64,000 nt of DNA, taken from assembly GCF_007641255.1 (NCBI RefSeq), contig NZ_CP036259.1, positions 4,652,501 through 4,716,500 on the forward strand. The letters run 5' to 3'. Under the pieces are notes generated by a model. The model made no database searches, was not told the origin of the DNA, and saw only the letters and a program-made list of their open reading frames with translations. The first letter of the stretch is position 1; each line of letters starts with the position of its first letter. Positions 26,407 through 35,661 of the stretch are shown piece by piece. The translations under genes were made by a program, and so were the position numbers. The DNA is from Sporomusa termitida. GTDB taxonomy: Bacteria; Bacillota; Negativicutes; Sporomusales; Sporomusaceae.

Positions 26407-26982
26407 CTACTTTTTCACAAGCGCATTAACAATGAAATCAATGAGTACCTCGGTATAGTGCTGCTCATTTTGCTCCTGGCGCAGCGGCCCCGTGCGGGCG
26501 TAGCTGAAGGCCTGGAACAGCTTAAAACCGGCATAGGCAACAATTCTTTCATCCACTTCACGGAACCTGCCCTGCTGCTTCCCTTCACGAATAATCCCGG
26601 CGATCATTGAGATAATCTCCTCATCAATCATTTCATGGTACTTTCTGTTGATAAACGCCAGGAACAATTCATCATCTTTAAGAATTCTGGTGACAAAATG
26701 GTCCTGGTTAAAATGCCCTATTGCTTTGCGGGTTAGCTGGATTAAGCGCTCAAGCGGGTCAGACACAGCTCCCATTTGAGCAAACAGAAGTTCTATCGTT
26801 TTGTGGCACTCACGCAGTAACAGACAGCTGAACATATCTTCTTTGTCGTTAAAATGCTCGTAAATTGTCTTCTTGGAAATTTTGCAGTCCTTGCTGATCT
26901 CATCCATCGTGGTCTTCTTGAAGCCGAAGCGTTCCATGCGCTCTTTGGCCTTATCGAGAATAAGATTTTTTATGTCCTCCAT
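26407..26982 (-). CDS. TetR-family regulator of the second RND operon
   Basis: 191 residues. Helix-turn-helix at about 8-52 (ERFGFKKTTMDEISKDCKISKKTIYEHFNDKEDMF). Helical ligand domain follows. First gene of the operon tetR-adaptor-pump, so it likely represses itself and the pump. ATG 26982 has an AGGGGG site. A good promoter lies 68-96 bp upstream, with an imperfect AAACTA-N11-TAGTTT repeat (27046-27068) that may be its operator. Confidence 0.9.
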   Translation of the reverse strand: MEDIKNLILDKAKERMERFGFKKTTMDEISKDCKISKKTIYEHFNDKEDMFSCLLLRECHKTIELLFAQMGAVSDPLERLIQLTRKAIGHFNQDHFVTRILKDDELFLAFINRKYHEMIDEEIISMIAGIIREGKQQGRFREVDERIVAYAGFKLFQAFSYARTGPLRQEQNEQHYTEVLIDFIVNALVKK

Positions 26983-27049
26983 TATCTTCCCCCTGTTCTT
27001 AGGGATCGGCGAATTTGGCCTGTGTCATTTCTTCCCTAACTCATAAACT

Positions 27050-27078
27050 ATTATAGTGTTTTAGTTTCCAAAAATCAA
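27050..27078 (-). promoter_or_regulatory. Promoter of the tetR-RND operon with possible operator
   Basis: Minus-strand TTGATT (27078-27073), 17-bp spacer, perfect TATAAT (27055-27050). AAACTA (27068-27063) and TAGTTT (27051-27046) form an inverted repeat across the -10 region, a fit site for TetR binding. Confidence 0.7.
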
Positions 27079-27121
27079 TAGGTGCCTGCTTTCCCAAGCC
27101 AGGTTTTTCACCCCGGCCCTT

Positions 27122-28057
27122 TTACTGCGGACTCCTCCTGGCCGCGCTCTGCCGGTGTTCACGGCTGTCCGCAGCTTCCCCCTGGGCATTATTGTTGCAT
27201 TGCACAGAGACTACCGCTGCGATAACCAGAATAACGCCAACCAGTTGCCAGGAAGTCAGGACCTCGCCGAACAACAAGATCCCCACCAGGGTGGCTACGA
27301 TTGGCTCCAGGGTTGCGGCGATAGCAGCCCGGCCTGCCTCTACATAAGCTAAAGCCGTTGTGTAGCACCAATAGGCAAGAATGGTGGAAAAAAAGCTGAA
27401 ACCAATACAGTAAGCGACCACCGGCCAGTGAAAAAACATGGTACGCGCTGCCCACAACTCACTTACCGGCAGCATGGCGGCAGCAGCAAACCAAAAGGTA
27501 TAAACGGTTACAGTCAGCGCGCTATAATACTGCAAGGCGAATTTACTGAAGATGCTGTACAGCGCGTAGCCAAAACCGGCACCGAGGCCGGCAGCCAAAC
27601 CGTAAAAAGGAACCGTCCCCGCCGCGCCGGGCAGAATTCCCACGACGAGGGCGCAGCCGCAGAAAGTTACGGCAAGGGCCGCAATTTTTCCCTTAGTCAG
27701 CCTTTCGCCAAACAGCAGCCTGGATAATACCAGTACAAAAGCCGGCGCCGTGTAAAGCAGGATGGCAGCAACCGCCACTGAGGTTTCCCGGATGGCAGTA
27801 AAATAGCTCCAATTGAAAAAGGCAATACTCAATACACCGGTACCAATAAAATACTTGGCATGCTGTAGCCGGATTCTAAGCAGGCTGCCATCTTTAATAG
27901 CAACATATACAGTTAAAACAACAGCACTGATGCCCACCCGCAGCGCCACAATCTGAAGTGTTGAAAACCCGTATTCTGCCAGGCCTGTTACAAAAATCGA
28001 GATAATGCCCCATAATGTGGCGGCAATCAGGATCAAGGCATACGCCCATGTCTTCAT
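27122..28057 (-). CDS. EamA/DMT-family transporter
   Basis: 311 residues from ATG 28057; the frame opens earlier at 28132 but the transporter domain starts here (MKTWAYALILIAATLWGI). Ten membrane helices in two EamA repeats (about 1-140 and 150-295), with FFSTILAYWCYTTAL and EPIVATLVGILLFGE typical of the second. Inner-membrane exporter of amino acids or metabolites. It begins 95 bp after the PLP aminotransferase on the same strand and may be co-transcribed. The C-terminus is a polar tail. Confidence 0.88.
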   Translation of the reverse strand: MKTWAYALILIAATLWGIISIFVTGLAEYGFSTLQIVALRVGISAVVLTVYVAIKDGSLLRIRLQHAKYFIGTGVLSIAFFNWSYFTAIRETSVAVAAILLYTAPAFVLVLSRLLFGERLTKGKIAALAVTFCGCALVVGILPGAAGTVPFYGLAAGLGAGFGYALYSIFSKFALQYYSALTVTVYTFWFAAAAMLPVSELWAARTMFFHWPVVAYCIGFSFFSTILAYWCYTTALAYVEAGRAAIAATLEPIVATLVGILLFGEVLTSWQLVGVILVIAAVVSVQCNNNAQGEAADSREHRQSAARRSPQ

Positions 28058-28152
28058 TCTTGTTCCCGCTTCCTCAGTTATATTTAGAACTGTTATGATA
28101 ATCGCATCTTGCATAATAAATGCATCGGTCAAACGGCTAAAGGAAGTATTCC

Positions 28153-29334
28153 TCAGTACTCCTTTATTACCATGGCCAGGCGTCTAATTCCTTCCCAAAT
28201 TTGCTCTTCCGGCATATTGGAATAATTCAGCCTAAAAGTGTTTTCTACCTTTCTCGTAGGAAAAAAAGAATCACCGGGGACAAAAGCGACATTGTGCTGG
28301 AGGCAACGGTTTAACAATGCAACCGCATTTACCTGCTCCGGCAACACTACCCAAGTGAATAAGCCCCCGTGAGGACGGTTAAACCGTATTTCCCCGGCGA
28401 AGTATTCCTGCATGGCATTGATCATCGCATCTCTGCGCTGTTTATAAACCTTGATTATCCGCTGTATGTGTTCTTCAAAATTATATACTTCCATATACAT
28501 GGATATTTCTCTTTGACTGATGGAGGAAGTATGCAGATCAGCACCTTGCTTAAGCAGAACATATTTTTCAATAAACCTAATGTCGGCAGCTATCCAGCCA
28601 ATCCGGAGACCGGGGCAAAAGGTCTTGGAAAAGGTACTCACAAATATAACCAGGCCTTTGCTGTCAAAGGCTTTAATTGCCGGCAGCAGGTCGCCTTCAT
28701 ACCGCAATTCACCATAAGGATTATCCTCAATTACTGGCACTTCATACTTGCTTATCACCTTGATAAACTGCTTACGCCGCTCTAAGGACCACGTCCTGCC
28801 GGTAGGGTTCTGGAAATCAGGAATAACATAAACAAGCTTTATATTGGCAACAGTTTGCAGAATTTTTTCTAATTCCGCAATAATAATACCCTTATTGTCG
28901 GTGGGCACTTCCATAAATCTCGGCTCATAGGCTGAGAAAGCGCTTATAGCCGCTAAATAAGTAGGGCTCTCACATAAAACTACATCACCGGCATTTAAAA
29001 ACAGCTTTCCCGAAAAATCAAGGGCTTGCTGTGACCCGCTGGTTATTAAAACATTTGCCGGCTGAACAACTGTTTTAAATCTGGCATTCATCCTGGCGGC
29101 AATTTGCTTGCGCAACGGTTCAAAGCCCTCGGTGGTGGAGTATTGCAGCGCCTGGCTTCCTGACTCTTCAAGCACTTTGACAGCAATATGTTTCATTTCC
29201 TCCACCGGAAACAGCTCCGGCGCCGGCAGGCCGCCGGCAAAAGAGATTACCTCCGGCCGCTGAGTAATCTTCAATATCTCTCGTATTTCCGATTTTTTCA
29301 AAAACTCTGTCCGCCGGGCAAAGGTTACAGTCAT
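28153..29334 (-). CDS. PLP-dependent aminotransferase, LysN/2-aminoadipate type
   Basis: 393 residues, fold-type I. Marks: ISFAGGLPAPELFP at the N-terminus, LITSGSQQALDF, YVIPDFQNPTGRTWS, and the PLP Lys in FVSTFSKTFCPGLRIGWI (about 232). This is the aromatic/2-aminoadipate group that has no DNA-binding domain. It moves amino groups between aromatic, branched or aminoadipate substrates and 2-oxoglutarate. Cytoplasmic. Coupled with the EamA exporter downstream, which might export its product. Confidence 0.9.
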   Translation of the reverse strand: MTVTFARRTEFLKKSEIREILKITQRPEVISFAGGLPAPELFPVEEMKHIAVKVLEESGSQALQYSTTEGFEPLRKQIAARMNARFKTVVQPANVLITSGSQQALDFSGKLFLNAGDVVLCESPTYLAAISAFSAYEPRFMEVPTDNKGIIIAELEKILQTVANIKLVYVIPDFQNPTGRTWSLERRKQFIKVISKYEVPVIEDNPYGELRYEGDLLPAIKAFDSKGLVIFVSTFSKTFCPGLRIGWIAADIRFIEKYVLLKQGADLHTSSISQREISMYMEVYNFEEHIQRIIKVYKQRRDAMINAMQEYFAGEIRFNRPHGGLFTWVVLPEQVNAVALLNRCLQHNVAFVPGDSFFPTRKVENTFRLNYSNMPEEQIWEGIRRLAMVIKEY

Positions 29335-29498
29335 AATACCCCTCCTATGATCAAACGTCCACTATAACAGGTCTTGCAATAATTCCTCTTATCATACACC
29401 TTCAAAAGACAATCGTAAATATCCACTGCCGCGCTATTTTGAGGAAATTGGATACTTTATACAAAAATCAACGTTGGAATAAATATTACAATAATTAG

Positions 29499-29528
29499 AA
29501 AAATCCGTAGATGGAACACTACGGATTT
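29499..29528 (-). terminator. Terminator of the alkylation repair gene
   Basis: AAATCCGTAG (29501-29510)/CTACGGATTT (29519-29528), 8-base loop, minus-strand T-run at 29503-29499. Stem shares the ATCCGTAG core with several others in the window. Confidence 0.8.
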
Positions 29529-29597
29529 CATATTTGGGGTAATCTACACCAGCTTCCAATTGACAACTCTCCAGGACAACCTTAGTAAGCCCGCTGA

Positions 29598-30740
29598 TTA
29601 ACACTGTTCAGGCTCATCTTTCTTGTTCTGGCCCAGAACAAGTGTAACCTCTGAATAAGCAACTTCCTGTCCGTTTACCAGCAGTGTAATCCGGTGCCGG
29701 CCCGGATAGTGGCGGCGGGTGGTCAGATCTGACCAGTTGTGAGTACGAACCCCGGTCAAATGTGCTCCACCGGGCACTGTTTTATCTGACAGCAGAAACA
29801 GTTTGCGTACTGTATGGCCTCTGGCCTTCACGAAATCAATCCCGTATTCGATCCGGATATGCGCCGGCTCGCCTTCCCGGATAGCAAGCTCATACCGCAG
29901 TTCGCAACTCCCGCCGCCCGGCAGCACCGGCGGGAATGCCGTTAAGGCGGCACCAGCGGTAAGCGCTGCTGCACCTGCTGGTTCGGCATAACCGAATAGC
30001 GCCAAAGCCTCCGGCTCAGCGTTGCGTATCAATGTACGGCAACCATGGCGCACAATCCAGTCAGTGTGCGGGTGCACACCTTGCCAGCGACGGGCTGTTG
30101 CCAGCACAAGCGCCGGGTGATCCTTGGCGATGTCATTGAGGTTGTTAGCAACGCTCTTACGCACATAGGGCGACGGGTCTGTCTTCAGTAGTTCCAGTAC
30201 CTGCAAAACCAAAGCAGGGTCATGTTTGAACATAGTAAGCGCCTCACCCCACGGCAAACGGGGGCGGCAGCCCTCACTGGCCAGCCGCCGGACATGCTCA
30301 TTCGGATGTTTCGCCCACTTCGCCATTTGCTGCATCATCCGCTGGGGCTCGCGCAGCAGAAACGGCCTTACGGCAAACTCAGACGAGGACTGCACCGTAA
30401 ATCTGGCCAGCGCTTGCATAGATAGATCCCAGTGCTCCTCGGCCTGGCCATACACGGCCACAAAATCGGGGAAGAACAAATAGGGAAAACCGCTGCAGCT
30501 TTCGTCAATGGCATATAAAATTCTCAGCGCCTCTTCGTAGCTACTTGGCAAATACAGCCCCAGCGCCGTTGTAATTCTTCGCATACGGGCCTTCAGCGCC
30601 AGTTGATCCCACACCGCTTGATTGCCTGTCACGGTAGTGATAAAACCGACGGTGTCAAAAGCAGGATAAGCACCGCGCACCTTCTCGCTGAATTGCTGCA
30701 AAAACACCTTATTATATACCGCTTTTAAAGGGTCGGCCAC
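29598..30740 (-). CDS. DNA alkylation repair protein (AlkC-like, HEAT repeats)
   Basis: 380 residues, GTG start at 30740 with TAGGAGGG upstream. The middle (about 100-250) is HEAT-like: EEHWDLSMQALARFTVQSSSEFAVRPFLL, EHVRRLASEGCRPRLPWG, DPSPYVRKSVANNLNDIAKDHP, which matches AlkC/AlkD glycosylases that remove 3-methyl or 7-methyl purines. The C-terminal 110 residues form a beta-rich add-on (NWSDLTTRRHYPGRHRITLLVNG) seen in longer AlkC-type members. Cytoplasmic, single gene with its own terminator. Confidence 0.85.
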   Translation of the reverse strand: MADPLKAVYNKVFLQQFSEKVRGAYPAFDTVGFITTVTGNQAVWDQLALKARMRRITTALGLYLPSSYEEALRILYAIDESCSGFPYLFFPDFVAVYGQAEEHWDLSMQALARFTVQSSSEFAVRPFLLREPQRMMQQMAKWAKHPNEHVRRLASEGCRPRLPWGEALTMFKHDPALVLQVLELLKTDPSPYVRKSVANNLNDIAKDHPALVLATARRWQGVHPHTDWIVRHGCRTLIRNAEPEALALFGYAEPAGAAALTAGAALTAFPPVLPGGGSCELRYELAIREGEPAHIRIEYGIDFVKARGHTVRKLFLLSDKTVPGGAHLTGVRTHNWSDLTTRRHYPGRHRITLLVNGQEVAYSEVTLVLGQNKKDEPEQC

Positions 30741-31011
30741 TTCGTTCCCTCCTACTACTTCATCTCCCTCAAAACCAAGAATATTTGCGCATCTTTTCCC
30801 TCACTGCTGCGTTGTCGTCACCTTACATATGTCCGATATGCGCGGCCCGCGCAAGTAATAAGAGACATATCACCTACCAGCCTTATTAAAGCAGATCTTA
30901 CTGAATCAGTTAGCGTCCTCCGCCTTGCATTGCGAAAAAATCTACGCAAACTATTCCCCTGGTTTTAAGAAAGATGAAGTACGAGTTGCTGCCGTTATCC
31001 ATAAGCAAAAA

Positions 31012-32202
31012 TTACTTTATATAGGTAATGCCATTTGGTGTAACACTCAATTGTTCAGGTCCCTGTTCTGTCATTACGAAGCTGCTTTCCGTCCCGATTG
31101 CCCCTTCCGGAAATACAAACTTAGGTTCCAGCGCAAAAGTCATGCCCGGTTTGACCGGAGTAGTGAGCCCTTTAGCCAATATTGGCCATTCATCAAGTTC
31201 TAAGCCTATCCCATGGCCAATAAACTTAGCCTGGTTTTCCTTGTAACCCATAAAATAATCTTTGTAGCCCAATTCTCCGGCCAGTGTAATCGCTAATAAA
31301 TATGGCGCCTCGGCCGGTATTCCCGGCTTCATGGCTTTAATTATTTCCGCTTCTATGAACAAGGCATCTTCGTAGGCCTTAACCAATCTGGGGGTGAGTT
31401 CGCCGATACAAAATATTCTGGTCTGGTCACCTGTATAACCTTGCAGTACACAAGTATAATCAATATAAATGACTTCATTACGCTGGATCGGTTTCCAGCC
31501 TGCGCCCTGCGGCTGGGACGGACTAACCCCCATTCCCCCTACCGGCCCGTCAAAGAAGCTGGGGAATGCGCCACTGCTGCCTGTACACAGATTGCCAAAA
31601 AACAGCTCCTGATTAAACGCCCTCATTTTACAGCAATTAGAGTAGCCGCGTTTACGCATTTCTGCCTCAAATAAGGCAGCCGCTTCAACCTCCAGCATTC
31701 CTTCGCGCAGAAAATCCGGAACTGCTGAGAAGGCTTTATCAATTACCTGTAAGGAGTTACGGATAAGCTCGATTTCATACGGTGATTTAATGGCGCGGGT
31801 ATCTTTGATCAAGGGAGAGACATCACTGAACACGACATGGGGAAACATTTTTTTATAGGTATTATACAGATTGACCGGCAGTACATCTAAGGCCAGTCCG
31901 AGCTTAACGGGATTAGCAAACTGGTCATTGATAATACCTGCAATTTCCTTGGGGCTCTTAATAGCAATAATGTTTTTTAAAGGTGATTCGTTTTGGGCAC
32001 GATGTAAACTTTTTTTTACCATAAGTAACGGCTCGCCCTTGGCCGGCACGTACAACACTGAATTTTGCACAGTACCTGTGAAGTAAAACATATCACTGTT
32101 CAGCAAAATCAGGGCCCCATCAAGGTCCTGCTTACACAAAGCCGCCTGAAACCTAGCGATTCTGGTTTTAATCTCTGCTCCCGGGGTAAAATTCATTTTC
32201 AT
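31012..32202 (-). CDS. M24-family metallopeptidase (Xaa-Pro dipeptidase-like)
   Basis: 396 residues. N-terminal creatinase-like domain (about 1-150) and pita-bread catalytic domain. The five metal ligands are visible: two Asp in YIDYTCVLQGYTGDQTR, His in IGHGIGLELDE, Glu in FALEPKFVF and Glu in GTESSFVM. It is likely to cleave Xaa-Pro dipeptides in the cytoplasm with Mn or Co. Monocistronic. Confidence 0.9.
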   Translation of the reverse strand: MKMNFTPGAEIKTRIARFQAALCKQDLDGALILLNSDMFYFTGTVQNSVLYVPAKGEPLLMVKKSLHRAQNESPLKNIIAIKSPKEIAGIINDQFANPVKLGLALDVLPVNLYNTYKKMFPHVVFSDVSPLIKDTRAIKSPYEIELIRNSLQVIDKAFSAVPDFLREGMLEVEAAALFEAEMRKRGYSNCCKMRAFNQELFFGNLCTGSSGAFPSFFDGPVGGMGVSPSQPQGAGWKPIQRNEVIYIDYTCVLQGYTGDQTRIFCIGELTPRLVKAYEDALFIEAEIIKAMKPGIPAEAPYLLAITLAGELGYKDYFMGYKENQAKFIGHGIGLELDEWPILAKGLTTPVKPGMTFALEPKFVFPEGAIGTESSFVMTEQGPEQLSVTPNGITYIK

Positions 32203-32474
32203 TTCCTCCCATCCATGCTGTTCATTGGCCCAGGCTGAATTATTACAGTTAACTTACCTCGTTACTCTGACACAGATAAGTTATGCCAATGCGCTTTACA
32301 GAACTACAATCTTTTAGTTTAATTTATATTTCAATTTTATCGATATTGCTGATTTCAGTCAATCTTAGCCTCTCCAACTTATGGGGTAAAGAAACACGGC
32401 TTGCGCCGAGCCTTTGGCGAAAGTGTAAGCCGGTGTTGCCCTTAGCCAGGCAAAGCTATACTTTCTATCACGAT
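32203..32474. other. Intergenic region
   Basis: Holds the upstream region of the M24 gene on the minus strand. I see no gene or known element. Confidence 0.5.
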
Positions 32475-32504
32475 AAAAAATCCGTAAACATTAGTTTACG
32501 GATT
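32475..32504 (-). terminator. Terminator of the 73-residue gene
   Basis: AATCCGTAAAC (32479-32489)/GTTTACGGATT (32494-32504) with ATTA loop, followed on the minus strand by six T. It starts 17 bp after the stop at 32522 and so supports that small gene as real. Confidence 0.85.
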
Positions 32505-32521
32505 AATAGCCCGGGGATTGT

Positions 32522-32743
32522 TCAGCAGGACGCCTGTTTTAGATATTTAAGCAAACGGGTCAGCTTGCCACAGTTTAAAGAATCGTAAATAGTCATATCA
32601 TAAGTGTCAACGCCTCTTAATATAGCCTGCGCTGCACTCATAGCCTGCAGATGCTTTTTACATATAAAGCCGAAGTCCCTCCGCAATTCCCAGGTAATAG
32701 CCGGAATATTGTCTGAACAACGTGTAATAGTCTTGTTCTTCAT
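32522..32743 (-). CDS. Small Cys-containing protein of unknown function
   Basis: 73 residues, ATG 32743 preceded by GAGGTGAAAGG. Not recognised. It is soluble with Cys at positions 9, 28, 58 and the C-terminus (RCSDN, FICKKHLQAM, NCGKL, ASC); the CKKH and NCGK parts may be metal-binding. The immediate strong terminator (32475-32504) and a good ribosome site are the main signs that it is a gene. It is divergent from the LysR gene, so they share a 136-bp regulatory region and LysR may control it. Confidence 0.6.
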   Translation of the reverse strand: MKNKTITRCSDNIPAITWELRRDFGFICKKHLQAMSAAQAILRGVDTYDMTIYDSLNCGKLTRLLKYLKQASC

Positions 32744-32800
32744 TACCTTTCACCTCAGTTTATATCAATAAATCCAATTTATTTTTATGTTTGATACTAG

Positions 32801-32815
32801 TATAACCCAGTTATA
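32801..32815. promoter_or_regulatory. Possible LysR operator
   Basis: Perfect palindrome TATAAC-CCA-GTTATA between the divergent small gene and the LysR gene. It contains a T-N-A pattern as LysR sites do; a similar half-site lies at about 32855. Confidence 0.45.
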
Positions 32816-32879
32816 TATAAATTTAAAATATATGATTTTTATGTTAATATAGTTATAAGTTATACAAAGGAGGGGCATT

Positions 32880-33758
32880 ATGGAATTACGGCAATTAGAG
32901 TATTTCCAAATGGTTTGTCGTTTAAATAGCATATCGAAGGCGGCCGAACAATTACACGTTGCCCAGCCCTCTGTTTCCATTGCAATCCAAAAATTAGAGG
33001 AAGAACTGGAAATCCAGTTATTTTATAGGACACACCGGCGAATAACCCTAACCGCGGAGGGAATGGTCTTTTTGCAGCGGGTTAACACTATTCTCACACT
33101 CGTTGGCGATTCGATCAACGAGATGAACGACCTCAAAGCATTGCCCAAAGGATCGATTAAAATAGGCATCCCCCCGATGATCGGGATATTTCTCTTTCCA
33201 CGAATATTTGCACAATTTCGCAAAAAATTTCCTCACATTGAGCTCTCAGCGGTTGAGGGCGGTTCATTAACCATTCACAATTTAATAGAGCAGGGTAGAA
33301 TTGATATTGGTATTATAACCCAATCAGACTCGTCCTCCGCTTTAGAAATATTACCGATTACCACAGGTCAGATCCACGTATGCCTGCCGCATTGTCATCC
33401 GCTTAGCACCCTGTCAAGTATACCCTTTGACAAACTGGTTGATCAGCCATTCATTTTACTTAAAGAAGATACCTACAATCGCCAGGTAGTCCTGGAGGAA
33501 TGCAAAAAACATCTCTTCGTACCCCAGATTGTTTTCTCGTCCAGCCAGGTTGAGACAATTATCAGTTTAGTTGAGCTGGAAATAGGTATTTCATTTCTCT
33601 TTGATGCCATCGCAAGGAACTACCCTACTATTTACAGCTGCCCTTTATCTGAGCCAATGAATTTTCATATTGTACTGGCATGGAATAAAAACAAATACTT
33701 AACAAGCACCGCCAAGGCTTTTATTAATTTTATGACCAGCATGCATCGGCATCAGTAA
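32880..33758 (+). CDS. LysR-family transcriptional regulator
   Basis: 292 residues. N-terminal winged helix (1-60; LEYFQMVCRLNSISKAAEQLHVAQPSVSIAIQKLEEELEIQLF), then the effector-binding two-lobe domain (90-290) with IKIGIPPMIG and GRIDIGIITQ. AAGGAGGGG before the ATG. Probably controls the divergent 73-residue gene or the nearby transporter; the effector cannot be read from sequence. Confidence 0.92.
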   Translation: MELRQLEYFQMVCRLNSISKAAEQLHVAQPSVSIAIQKLEEELEIQLFYRTHRRITLTAEGMVFLQRVNTILTLVGDSINEMNDLKALPKGSIKIGIPPMIGIFLFPRIFAQFRKKFPHIELSAVEGGSLTIHNLIEQGRIDIGIITQSDSSSALEILPITTGQIHVCLPHCHPLSTLSSIPFDKLVDQPFILLKEDTYNRQVVLEECKKHLFVPQIVFSSSQVETIISLVELEIGISFLFDAIARNYPTIYSCPLSEPMNFHIVLAWNKNKYLTSTAKAFINFMTSMHRHQ

Positions 33759-33939
33759 TTATGCAGATCCCAAAAGCCTGCCGAAATCAACTGCCAGCAG
33801 ACTGTTGTTTTCCCTTAGTACTATTTTTTAAAAAAAGTTACAATTTATTCTTGACAAACACCGATATCCATGCAACAATGTAACAAGTTATTCGTCTGCA
33901 GGCGTATACTATCAAGTAATTTACATTGATTAAAAATGA

Positions 33940-34187
33940 TGATTGGGCAATATGCAAACATATCTCGCTTTCAGAGAACCGGTGGCTGGTGAAAACCGGT
34001 GCAGATATTTGCTAAACTCACCCAGGAATTCTTTTGCTGAAACTAAGCGAAAACCTTAGGTAGGCTAAAGCGTTTATCTGCGTTAAAGAAATCAGCCCAT
34101 ATACAATGGCTGAGTAATGAGCCTAAGTTAGGGTGGTACCGCGATAACATCGCCCCTATTGACGTTAATGTCAATAGGGGCTTTTTT
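33940..34187 (+). promoter_or_regulatory. T-box leader, probable leucine specifier (CUC)
   Basis: Stem I starts near 33940 (TTGGG ... CCCA); the AGAGA-type loop and GGTGGCTGGTG apex motif are present. The specifier loop (about 34012-34019) reads TAAACTCA just before the CCCA strand; CTC followed by A fits a Leu codon. The antiterminator core AGGGTGGTACCGCG is at 34130-34143, with TGGT able to pair tRNA ending ACCA (Leu has A73). Terminator: 12-bp stem 34152-34163/34170-34181 then six T. A TTGACA at 33851-33856 may be the -35. Uncharged tRNA-Leu would turn on the transporter gene. Confidence 0.88.
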
Positions 34188-34220
34188 ATTCACAAAATTA
34201 AAGAAAAGAGGGCGCTATAT

Positions 34221-35351
34221 ATGGGAAACCCAAAAATTGGTTCGGCCGGAACAGCCTTTGCTATGGCGGCAGTCTGGTTTGCAACCCATAGTGGTGGTGG
34301 CTTTGCCACCGGCAACCAGGAAGTAAATTTCTTTGTAAAGTATGGCTGGTATTCAGTTTTTCTGCCACTAGTAGCTATGGCACTGCTGGGCTGGGGACAC
34401 CGCAATGCACTGGTCCTGGCCAAAGACTATAAAACCTATGATTATAAGAGTTTTGGTGATGCCCTGTTTCATCCTTATGAAAAGTACTTTTCCTTAGTCT
34501 TTGAGTTTGGCTTTATCATGCTGATCGCCTGTGGTGTAAGTACCGCTATCGCCGGTTCCGGCGCCCTTTTAAAAAGCTCGCTGGGGATTCCCTATGGAAT
34601 AGGGATAGTGACTGTAGGCTTTGTTTTACTGCTATTGACGATATTCGGCAGTGAGTTAATCATTAAAGTCTTAAATCTGAAAACTTATTTTCTGATTGTT
34701 ACTTTACTGATACTTTGTGTATTAGGCATTCAAATGGGGGCGTTTAATTTTCAGCGGGTTTTAACGACTAATGAAACCTTTGGCACCAGCTTTGTTGATG
34801 CCGTTTGGTACATGTTGATTTATATCGGCTTTCAGGCTTTTACTGTTTTGCCTATTATTTCCGTTTCCCACCATATAAAAACAACAAAAGAATGCAATAT
34901 GTTTATGTTATTTGGCACCCTCTTAAACGGGATCTTCCTGGCAGTTGTCTGTATCATGTTATTAGGGTTTAGCCCGGAGATTCTCGACCAAACGCTGCCA
35001 GTATACTTTGTCACTGTACAACTTGGCTTACCCTGGCTAAAAATATTATATAGTGTCATATTATTTGTTGCACTGCTGGGTACAGGTATATCCCTGGTAT
35101 TTTCCACAGTAGCCCGCTTCGAACCGGTTCTGACCGGCAAGGGTATGTTAAACAGTTTGCGTGCACGCAGAATAGCAATCTCTTTCATTACCATAGCTAT
35201 TTGTACCGGTATCTCAATATTTGGCTTAACCAATATTGTGGTCAAAGGGTATGGTTCAGTAGGTTATATCGGTCTGTTTTTTGTGCTGCTGCCGGAAATT
35301 ATTGTCGGCACAATAAAAATCCGGAAGAATGCCAAACTGCGCAAAGAATAA
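34221..35351 (+). CDS. YkvI-family membrane transporter under T-box control
   Basis: 376 residues, about ten membrane helices, no signal peptide. Opening helix has GTAFAMAAVWFATHSGGGFATGNQEV, a glycine-rich broken helix as in APC/LeuT-fold carriers; YkvI proteins are of this type and uncharacterised. The T-box that precedes it, with a likely Leu specifier, indicates amino acid import, probably leucine or a branched-chain compound. GAGGG before the ATG. It stands alone downstream of the LysR gene, with a hairpin (35412-35449) after it. Confidence 0.8.
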   Translation: MGNPKIGSAGTAFAMAAVWFATHSGGGFATGNQEVNFFVKYGWYSVFLPLVAMALLGWGHRNALVLAKDYKTYDYKSFGDALFHPYEKYFSLVFEFGFIMLIACGVSTAIAGSGALLKSSLGIPYGIGIVTVGFVLLLLTIFGSELIIKVLNLKTYFLIVTLLILCVLGIQMGAFNFQRVLTTNETFGTSFVDAVWYMLIYIGFQAFTVLPIISVSHHIKTTKECNMFMLFGTLLNGIFLAVVCIMLLGFSPEILDQTLPVYFVTVQLGLPWLKILYSVILFVALLGTGISLVFSTVARFEPVLTGKGMLNSLRARRIAISFITIAICTGISIFGLTNIVVKGYGSVGYIGLFFVLLPEIIVGTIKIRKNAKLRKE

Positions 35352-35411
35352 GCGATTGATCCGGAACTTTTAATTGCAATCCACATAACACCAAGAATAA
35401 ATCTTAGAAAT

Positions 35412-35449
35412 CAGCCAACCCCAAGAACTGATTGTTCATGGGTTGGCTG
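35412..35449 (+). terminator. Possible terminator of the YkvI-type gene
   Basis: CAGCCAACCC (35412-35421)/GGGTTGGCTG (35440-35449) with an 18-base loop; only a weak T-rich tail follows. Confidence 0.55.
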
Positions 35450-35557
35450 TCTGATTATTATATATTCCCGACCGTGACTGAATCCCGGCTGCCAGTCACC
35501 TGGATTCAGCTTGCCAAAGCCGAGTATTATTGGGGGTTGTATTTTTTGACCCAAAAT

Positions 35558-35584
35558 AAAAAGCCGTCTACAGCAGCAGACGAC
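35558..35584 (-). terminator. Terminator of the microprotein gene
   Basis: Minus-strand GTCGTCT (35584-35578)/AGACGGC (35569-35563) with an 8-base loop and TTTTT (35562-35558). It lies about 78 bp after the stop of the gene at 35662-35772. Confidence 0.7.
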
Positions 35585-35661
35585 TCTACACGAACCAATA
35601 AATAAGCGGGCGGTAACCTCACAAATTGGTTGTGTCTCCATGATAAAACGGGCATTAATTT

